A stretch of 23,958 nucleotides of DNA from Bacteroidales bacterium. Its GTDB lineage: Bacteria; Bacteroidota; Bacteroidia; Bacteroidales; GCA-2748055. The translations under genes and the position numbers were made by a program. Positions 8,566 to 14,926 of the stretch are shown here, piece after piece; position 1 is the first letter of the stretch; each line of letters starts with the position of its first letter. The stretch is from contig JANTFK010000003.1 in the NCBI GenBank assembly GCA_024763595.1, positions 1 to 23,958 of the forward strand. The letters are read 5' to 3'. The notes beneath the pieces are model-generated. The model made no database searches. It saw nothing but the letters and a program-made list of their open reading frames with translations, and was not told the origin of the DNA.

Positions 8566-8625
8566 ACGCATTTGATACCAAGATGTTCTAATAAAGTTAT
8601 GCATACTTGCTATTCTTCAGCATAA

Positions 8626-8659
8626 TTGGTTCTACCGGCTAATAATTCGTATACATTTG
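8626..8659 (+). promoter_or_regulatory. Candidate promoter of the cDPGS-family gene
   Basis: TACATTTG at 8652-8659 matches the Bacteroidota -7 consensus TAnnTTTG. TTGG at 8626-8629 lies 22 bases upstream, near the accepted spacing for the -33 element. The -7 box ends 29 bases before ATG 8689, leaving a short leader with no strong Shine-Dalgarno sequence. Confidence 0.5.
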
Positions 8660-8688
8660 ATAAAAGCAATCCATAAACCAGGCTTGAC

Positions 8689-10029
8689 ATGACCAGAAAG
8701 AATATCATTATTATAGGTGCGGCAGGACGGGACTTTCACAATTTCAATACCTGCTTCAGGGATAAAGAGGAATATAATGTAGTTGCATTTACCGCTGCAC
8801 AGATTCCTGATATCGATGACCGGAAATATCCCTCAGAGCTGGCGGGAAAACTTTATCCTCAGGGTATTCCCATTTATTCCGAAGATCAGCTTCCCCGGCT
8901 GATTGAACAGTTCCGGGTACAAACATGTGTTTTCTCTTACAGTGACCTCCCCTATCAAAAGGTAATGAATATCGGTGCTGTGGTAAATGCGGCCGGAGCC
9001 AATTTTGAACTGCTGGGGACCAATGACACCATGATCACCTGTAACAAACCCGTTATTGCAGTTTGTGCTGTAAGAACAGGTTGTGGTAAAAGCCAGACCT
9101 CCCGGAAGGTGATCGAACTACTGATGGAAAAAGGCCTGAAAGTGGTAGCTGTCAGGCATCCCATGCCGTATGGTGACCTGGTGGCCCAGAAGGTACAGCG
9201 TTTTGCCACCATTGAGGACTTCCACCGTCATCACTGTACCATTGAGGAGATGGAAGAGTATGAACCACATGTGGTCAGAGGGAACGTCATCTATGCAGGT
9301 GTGGATTATAAAGCCATCTTACAGGAAGTGGAAAATGATCCGGATGGTTGTGATGTGATTGTATGGGACGGGGGTAACAACGATTTTTCTTTTTACAAAC
9401 CAGACCTGACCATCGCCGTGGTGGATCCGCACAGGGCGGGACACGAATTGAGCTACTACCCCGGGGAAGTGGTGTTACGGACCGCAGATGTTGTGATAAT
9501 CAATAAAATGGATACTGCCTGTGCCGACAGCATACAGCAAGTGCGGGACAATATTGAGAAAGTGAACCCCGGAGCCACAGTGATCGATGCCGCATCGCCC
9601 ATTACCGTGGATAATCCACACGTCATCAAAGGGAAGAAGGTGCTGGTGGTGGAAGACGGGCCAACACTTACCCATGGCGGGATGAAGATCGGAGCCGGTG
9701 TGGTGACTGCTCAAAAATTTGGCGCCAGTGCCCTGACAGATCCCCGGCCCTATACAGTGGGCAAACTGTCAGAAACTTTCCGGATCTATCCGGAGATCGG
9801 GATGTTACTTCCAGCCATGGGGTATGGCGAGGAACAATTACATGACCTGGAACAGACCATCAACCAGGCTGATTGTGATTCGGTTGTCATTGGTACGCCC
9901 ATCAATCTGAACCGTGTAATTCAGATTAAAAAGCCAAATACCAGGGTTTATTATGACCTGCAGGAAATAGGAACTCCCAACTTACAGGAGGTTGTGGATA
10001 GATTTCTACAGGAACATAAGCCGGCTTAA
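8689..10029 (+). CDS. Cyclic 2,3-diphosphoglycerate synthetase-family P-loop protein
   Basis: This 446-residue cytosolic protein resembles archaeal cyclic 2,3-diphosphoglycerate synthetase (about 460 residues), which closes 2,3-diphosphoglycerate into a cyclic thermo- and osmoprotectant using ATP. The N-terminal Rossmann-like region has IIIIGAAGRDFHNFN. The P-loop is AVRTGCGKS at 127-135, a Walker B-like IVWDGGNND follows, and NKMD at 272-275 is a G4-type guanine-specificity motif, so it may use GTP. A C-terminal region holds MGYGEEQLHDLE and IGTPINLNR. Bacterial homologues are, as far as I know, not functionally proven, so the archaeal activity should not be assumed. The gene stands alone, with a -7 promoter match upstream and a terminator overlapping its stop codon. 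Confidence 0.82.
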   Translation: MTRKNIIIIGAAGRDFHNFNTCFRDKEEYNVVAFTAAQIPDIDDRKYPSELAGKLYPQGIPIYSEDQLPRLIEQFRVQTCVFSYSDLPYQKVMNIGAVVNAAGANFELLGTNDTMITCNKPVIAVCAVRTGCGKSQTSRKVIELLMEKGLKVVAVRHPMPYGDLVAQKVQRFATIEDFHRHHCTIEEMEEYEPHVVRGNVIYAGVDYKAILQEVENDPDGCDVIVWDGGNNDFSFYKPDLTIAVVDPHRAGHELSYYPGEVVLRTADVVIINKMDTACADSIQQVRDNIEKVNPGATVIDAASPITVDNPHVIKGKKVLVVEDGPTLTHGGMKIGAGVVTAQKFGASALTDPRPYTVGKLSETFRIYPEIGMLLPAMGYGEEQLHDLEQTINQADCDSVVIGTPINLNRVIQIKKPNTRVYYDLQEIGTPNLQEVVDRFLQEHKPA

Positions 10030-10039
10030 ACCGGCTTTT
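10018..10039 (+). terminator. Intrinsic terminator overlapping the cDPGS stop codon
   Basis: AAGCCGG (10018-10024) and CCGGCTT (10031-10037) form a perfect 7-bp GC-rich stem with loop CTTAAA, followed by a short T-run (CTTTTC). The TAA stop at 10027-10029 is inside the loop. The T-run is short, so efficiency is uncertain, and in the opposite direction there is no T-run. Confidence 0.5.
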
Positions 10040-10073
10040 CTCCCGCAGATCATAACGTTACCTGATCAGAACA

Positions 10074-10892
10074 TTAATTGCAGCTCATATCCACCAGGCC
10101 GTTGGCAAAGCTGTCCCAGCAATGCCATGATGTATCCCCAAACTTTTCCAGGTCCATCACACGACCCTCTTTGGTGGTACGACTCCACTCAATCCGGGTT
10201 GTTCCCGATGACAGCGATATGATAAATGTTGCATCATAGAACTCCTCCGGGTTATATTCATACCTTATCTGGCTGCCCGACTCACTTTTTCCCTGTTCAA
10301 CATATGTATAAACCAGGGTCGCTTCATCTTTCTCAAAATCTTTGCTCCACTCTGCCTGCAGAATGGCTGTATTTTCCTCTTTGTACAGTGTCCATGTGGC
10401 ATGAGTATGATCATACCTGACCACACCCTCAAACCATTTTACCTTTTTGTCGGGCATCTGTGCCGGTGCGATCACCATTTTCATGGAAAACTCTTCATTG
10501 TTGAGCCTGGTTCCGGTTAATGTGGCTGAGAATTGCTGGTCGCCCCAGGAAATTTCATAGGACCACTCCCAGGTATGATCACCCACATATTCCGGTTCCT
10601 CCTGTAAGGCACGGCCATAGGCAGCCAGGGGTAATGCCAGGGTAACCGAAGATACGGTGTTCCAAACAAGTACGGTCCCGAAAGCATGCATAAAATGCAT
10701 ATGGGTGGCTGCTGTACTTTTGGCTCCGGCTGGTGCTTCACTGAAATCTGAAAAATCCATCACAAGACTTTCCACCGGCGGCAATTCCGGACGATCCTCC
10801 ACGGGTTCATGATCGCATGCAGCTAAAAACAATAAAAAGAATATGGCAAGCGATAACGACGCCAACAATTTGAATTCCAATTGCTTTCTCAT
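10074..10892 (-). CDS. Putative lipoprotein of unknown function
   Basis: The 272 residues begin with a clear type II signal peptide: basic MRKQ, a hydrophobic core at about 9-23, and lipobox LAAC with lipidated Cys26. The mature part is acidic at first (DHEPVEDRPELPP) and then rich in alternating Trp/Tyr/Thr, suggesting a beta fold, as in TWEWSYEISWGDQQFSATLTG. I do not recognise the family. Asp at position +2 has no fixed meaning in Bacteroidota, so whether it faces the periplasm or the surface is open. A gaag ribosome site lies just before ATG 10892. It is 101 bases downstream of the P-loop kinase gene on the same strand and may share its transcript. Confidence 0.78.
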   Translation of the reverse strand: MRKQLEFKLLASLSLAIFFLLFLAACDHEPVEDRPELPPVESLVMDFSDFSEAPAGAKSTAATHMHFMHAFGTVLVWNTVSSVTLALPLAAYGRALQEEPEYVGDHTWEWSYEISWGDQQFSATLTGTRLNNEEFSMKMVIAPAQMPDKKVKWFEGVVRYDHTHATWTLYKEENTAILQAEWSKDFEKDEATLVYTYVEQGKSESGSQIRYEYNPEEFYDATFIISLSSGTTRIEWSRTTKEGRVMDLEKFGDTSWHCWDSFANGLVDMSCN

Positions 10893-10993
10893 TTTTCTTC
10901 AATTTAATGGGTTGAAATGGCAATCGTTTATACGACCTGCCGGCCTGTTTGGTTACAAGCACAGTATGAGAAAAGCATGTGAACTTCCAGAGA

Positions 10994-11662
10994 TTATGCG
11001 CCATTCATATGGTCCTCGGCATTGACCACCTGGTAGGATTTATCAACGATCAGGTCTGCCATGGGTTTGAGCGAAACAACAGCTTCATGTTCCTTTTGCA
11101 GGATTGTCATTCTGAAATCACTCAGTGCTTCCTTCATGCGGATGATCTGGTTGATCTTGGTTTCGTGAAAAGTAAGGTCTATAAAAACCCTCAGGTCGAT
11201 ATCCGGGGCATTGATAGCATATAAACCGTCCAGGATAAGCAGGTCAATCTTGCTAAAGTCGGTTATGAGCTTGTCTACCTGCTCCGGGATCAGGTCAATG
11301 CAGGGTATCATACACTCCTGTTCTTCTTTAAAGTCCCTGATAGTTTTGTGGATCTTGATCCAGTCATATTCTTCAATCCCGATATTATCGAATCCTTTGT
11401 TCCGGCGCCACTCCTCTCTCAGCAAAGGCTGTATCTTATAATAGTTGTCTGTATGGATCACCTTAACCCTTACGTGATGGTCCTTCAGCACTTGCCCGAG
11501 TGCATGTGCCAGTTCAGACTTGCCTGACCCCGATTCCCCGGAGATTCCCACAATGTAGCGATATCTTTCCTCTTTCTGTTCCAGGTCTTTTGTCACCCTT
11601 TCGAAGATGGCCTGCGCCGCCTCCTTATGCATATCGTTGATCAGAAGTATATCTCCCAGCAT
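10994..11662 (-). CDS. P-loop kinase of the uridine kinase/phosphoribulokinase family
   Basis: This is a cytosolic small-molecule kinase of 222 residues. The Walker A motif GESGSGKS is at 42-49, about 30 residues deeper than in E. coli Udk because of an N-terminal helical extension. HTDNYYKI with GFDNIGIEEYDW follows, matching the substrate-lid segment of the family, and LLILDGLYAI is the Walker B strand. Uridine is the textbook substrate, but the gene begins 11 bases after the stop of the GH65 fusion, implying a shared transcript. It may therefore phosphorylate something connected with the released sugar or aglycone. ATG 11662 was kept; the ATG encoding Met11 is an alternative. The product substrate cannot be read from sequence. 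Confidence 0.8.
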   Translation of the reverse strand: MLGDILLINDMHKEAAQAIFERVTKDLEQKEERYRYIVGISGESGSGKSELAHALGQVLKDHHVRVKVIHTDNYYKIQPLLREEWRRNKGFDNIGIEEYDWIKIHKTIRDFKEEQECMIPCIDLIPEQVDKLITDFSKIDLLILDGLYAINAPDIDLRVFIDLTFHETKINQIIRMKEALSDFRMTILQKEHEAVVSLKPMADLIVDKSYQVVNAEDHMNGA

Positions 11663-11673
11663 AAATATTTCTT

Positions 11674-14600
11674 TTAAAACATCTGTGACAAAACAGCTTC
11701 TCCCTGTGGCAACTCAACTGCTTTTCCGCAAAGATGAACTTTTATTTTCTCCTTTTTACTGTTATCGGCAGAAATTTTCACTTCACCTCCGGAGATCGAA
11801 ACGAAATACCGGGTTCCCCTGAATGAAAACTGAAACGCAAGGCCCGTCCAGTGTGACGGTAAAACCGGATTCAGCGCAGGGTAACTCCCCTCCAGATCCA
11901 AACCTGCAAAACTGGTGATCACATCATATACGGTCCCTGCCATTACGCCACAATGGATGCCCTCTCCGGTGGTCCCTCCCTGAATATCCACCAGGTCACT
12001 TTGCAGTGCATCATGAAAAAGGGCCCATCCGGTATCCTTTATTCCCTCTTCCCAGGCCAACCGGGCATGGACCAGTCTGCTCAGGGTTGAACCGTGGCTG
12101 GTCCGGTTGATATAATAGTCGAAATTTGACCGGACATAGTCATTCGCCGGTGAATATCCAAGATTTTTAATAATATCCGTTACCTGCTTCGCACCCAGGT
12201 TGTAGAAACTCATCAGAAAGTCAGCCTGCTTGGATAATTTGTAATTATCCGGTGACTTCCCTTCCGCTTTCAGGATACGGTCAAGCCGGTGAATATCACC
12301 ATATTTCAACTTATAATACTCCCAGTCCAGTTCTTCCAGACCAAAATATCCCCTGAACTGTTCCACAATGCCCTCCGCGGAAATATGGAGTGAGAGACCA
12401 TGCATGATCCGCTCCCATTGTTCCAGGTTATTTTCCGTAATTGAAAGGTTCTCCAGAATTCGCTGACCGGCGCCTTCCCCCAGATCATCCAGCAACCTGA
12501 ATGCCTTACCCAGCATCCAGCTTACCATGATATTGGTATAAGCATTATCGGTTACACCACCCACACGGGATTCGGGCAACTTTTCATGATATTCATCGGG
12601 ACCCATCACACCGTCAATATGATACCGTTCATCATCCTGGTCGTACCTGGTTTTACTGACCCAGAATTTACAGATATCCAGTAAAAGCTCGGCCCCATAT
12701 TTTTCCATGAACAGGAGGTCAGCCGTAACATGGTAATAGTTCCACGTATTGTAAGCAATGGCCAGTGAAATATGCCGCTGCAGGGAACTGAAATCGTCAC
12801 CCCATTCTCCCGATAACGGGTTGAGGTGAATGACCTGTGTCTCTTCCCGTCCGCTGCTACCACTCTGCCAGGGGAACATGGCTCCTTCATAGCCATGTTC
12901 CCTGGCATATGCCCTGGCCGCTTCAAGGCGATTGTACCTGTACATAAGCACGGATCTGACCACTTCCGGTAAATGCAGATTGTAGAGTGGCAGAATAAAG
13001 AGTTCATCCCAGAAAATATGTCCCCTGTAAGCTTCGCCATGCAATCCCCTGGGAGGGATCCCGGCATCAAGCCCTGCATGATGTGGGGAAGCAGTGACCA
13101 TCATATGAAACAGGTGCAGCCTGACCAGTCGCTGCGCTTCCCTGTCCCCGTCAATTTTAATATCGATCCTCTTCCAGAGCTCATTCCAGCGTCCGGCAGA
13201 CAGCTGCTGTTCCGGTGCGTATGATTGCATCCCCGAGAGTGTGGCCCTGGCCTCTTCCAGCGGATCCTCCGCATCTGGTTCCCTGGAGGTGTAAATGGCA
13301 ACCATCTTTTCCAGGACAATGTCCCTCTCCTTTTCACCCTGCATCATGAATAACTGACCGATCCATCCTTCCCCCGACCGGGTTTCCGGCCCTGTAATCT
13401 GTTTCCCTCCGGTGATCCTGTTTTCCCCGCATGCCGCGATCAGGATGTCAGATTGAGAAGTCTTTACCACCAGCTCCATGACGGTACCATGGAGCTCTTC
13501 TGTTACCGGCTCCAGGTGTTGCTGATTCAGTGAGATGTAGCGCTCCACTCCAGCATTTTTATGATCTCCCCTCAACCGGGAAAGAATTTCAACAGGTTCC
13601 TGATAATTGAGTGGTGTGATGGTATAGCGCAGTCCTGCCCGGTGGGGGTCAGCCATTCCTGCAAACCGGAAAGAGGTCACACGGGTCCGTCTGCCCGCTT
13701 CATCTTCCAGGAGCATTTCACGCTTCAACTCCCCCGATCTCAGATCAAGTACCCTTTTGATATGATGTATACTGAAAGAGGGATCCTTTCCCCAGGCAAA
13801 CCATGGACCGTTTCCGATCCTGAATGTGACTGGCAGCCAGTTGATAATATTAACCAGATCTTCATTTTCTATCTCCCTGTTCCCCACTCCTGAAACCAGC
13901 CGGTTAAAGAGGCCTGAGATATAGGAGCCCGGATAGTTCACGCTGTTGGCTTCGCTCTCCTCCATGGCCCCCCGTGTTCCTAAATAACCGTTACCAACTG
14001 CAAGCAAAGCCTCCCTGGAACGCTCCATTTCAGTGTTATAATCATAATAACTGAGCTTCCATCCGTCCCGTTCCATACCCGATTCAAACCAGGCATTGAT
14101 TCCTTTCAGGCCAATCTCGCCCAGGTCTTCCACAACAATATCCGCACCTCCAATCCATAACTCACGGGCATTTCCCTCACGTGCAAGTCCCAGGGTGAGA
14201 CCAAAATTCCCCTTTTTACCGGCCTGCACACCGGAGACCGCATCCTCCACAACAACCGATCTGTGATAGGATACCCCCAGATTGTCACAGGCTGTTGTAA
14301 AAATATCCGGTTCGGGTTTCCCTTTCAATCCGATTTCAGCAGATACCACCCCATCCACACGCGTTTCAAAAATATTGAGCAGGCCAGCCTTGTCCAGCAC
14401 CTGTTTACAATTCTTGCTCGAGGAAGCAACACCAAGCCGGACACCGGCCTCTTTCAATTCATGTAATATGGTTACGGTTGTTTCATATACTTCCACCCCC
14501 TCCTCATCCAGTACCTGATTGAACATGATATTCTTCCTGTTACCCAGTCCGCATACTGTCTCCTTATCTGGTGAATCTGAAGGATCCCCGAAGGGAAGGT

Positions 14601-14838
14601 CAATACTCCGTGACTCAAGGAACGACGCCACTCCTTTATATCGCGGCTTCCCATCCACATAAGGCAGGTAATCGCCTGCATGGGTAAATTCCCTGAAGGG
14701 TTCACCCAGTTGCTGTTCGCGGGATTTCAGAAAATCGTCGAACATCTTTTTCCAGGCTGCAGCATGTACAAGGGCTGTTTTTGTTATCACGCCGTCCAGG
14801 TCGAATATTACTGCATCAAATTGAGGATCAAAAGCCAT
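11674..14838 (-). CDS. Fusion of beta-phosphoglucomutase (HAD) and GH65 disaccharide phosphorylase
   Basis: This 1054-residue two-enzyme fusion is cytosolic (no signal peptide). Residues about 1-245 are a HAD beta-phosphoglucomutase: FDLDGV with Asp13/Asp15, VASSSKN, KGKPEPDIF, and VVEDAVSGVQAG. Residues about 260-1054 are a GH65 enzyme with the catalytic acid Glu749 in GPDEYH and the phosphate-binding HGSTLS loop at 915-920, which favours a phosphorylase over a hydrolase. GH65 phosphorylases invert an alpha-glucoside to beta-glucose-1-phosphate, and the fused mutase makes glucose-6-phosphate from it, so the fusion channels the product. Trehalose is the likeliest substrate because a GT20/OtsB fusion is divergent 88 bases away; kojibiose, maltose, trehalose-6-phosphate or glucosylglycerol cannot be excluded. 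Confidence 0.92.
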   Translation of the reverse strand: MAFDPQFDAVIFDLDGVITKTALVHAAAWKKMFDDFLKSREQQLGEPFREFTHAGDYLPYVDGKPRYKGVASFLESRSIDLPFGDPSDSPDKETVCGLGNRKNIMFNQVLDEEGVEVYETTVTILHELKEAGVRLGVASSSKNCKQVLDKAGLLNIFETRVDGVVSAEIGLKGKPEPDIFTTACDNLGVSYHRSVVVEDAVSGVQAGKKGNFGLTLGLAREGNARELWIGGADIVVEDLGEIGLKGINAWFESGMERDGWKLSYYDYNTEMERSREALLAVGNGYLGTRGAMEESEANSVNYPGSYISGLFNRLVSGVGNREIENEDLVNIINWLPVTFRIGNGPWFAWGKDPSFSIHHIKRVLDLRSGELKREMLLEDEAGRRTRVTSFRFAGMADPHRAGLRYTITPLNYQEPVEILSRLRGDHKNAGVERYISLNQQHLEPVTEELHGTVMELVVKTSQSDILIAACGENRITGGKQITGPETRSGEGWIGQLFMMQGEKERDIVLEKMVAIYTSREPDAEDPLEEARATLSGMQSYAPEQQLSAGRWNELWKRIDIKIDGDREAQRLVRLHLFHMMVTASPHHAGLDAGIPPRGLHGEAYRGHIFWDELFILPLYNLHLPEVVRSVLMYRYNRLEAARAYAREHGYEGAMFPWQSGSSGREETQVIHLNPLSGEWGDDFSSLQRHISLAIAYNTWNYYHVTADLLFMEKYGAELLLDICKFWVSKTRYDQDDERYHIDGVMGPDEYHEKLPESRVGGVTDNAYTNIMVSWMLGKAFRLLDDLGEGAGQRILENLSITENNLEQWERIMHGLSLHISAEGIVEQFRGYFGLEELDWEYYKLKYGDIHRLDRILKAEGKSPDNYKLSKQADFLMSFYNLGAKQVTDIIKNLGYSPANDYVRSNFDYYINRTSHGSTLSRLVHARLAWEEGIKDTGWALFHDALQSDLVDIQGGTTGEGIHCGVMAGTVYDVITSFAGLDLEGSYPALNPVLPSHWTGLAFQFSFRGTRYFVSISGGEVKISADNSKKEKIKVHLCGKAVELPQGEAVLSQMF

Positions 14839-14855
14839 ATTGTTGATATTTATAA

Positions 14856-14886
14856 TTGATAATTGCCCTGAAGGTATCTAATTTTA
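14856..14886 (+). promoter_or_regulatory. Weak candidate promoter for the GT20/OtsB fusion
   Basis: TTG at 14856-14858, 20 bases, then TAATTTTA at 14879-14886, which differs from TAnnTTTG at the last base. It is in the 88-base gap shared with the divergent GH65 fusion, 40 bases before ATG 14927. No equally good element is seen for the opposite strand. Confidence 0.3.
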
Positions 14887-14926
14887 TAAAAGCTTTCAAC
14901 AGATCTTTATCAAAAATGTACACAGC

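Noticed and set aside
12606..13079. 157-residue open frame on the - strand
   Set aside because: Same strand but a different frame inside the GH65 domain; the GH65 catalytic motifs occupy the true frame.
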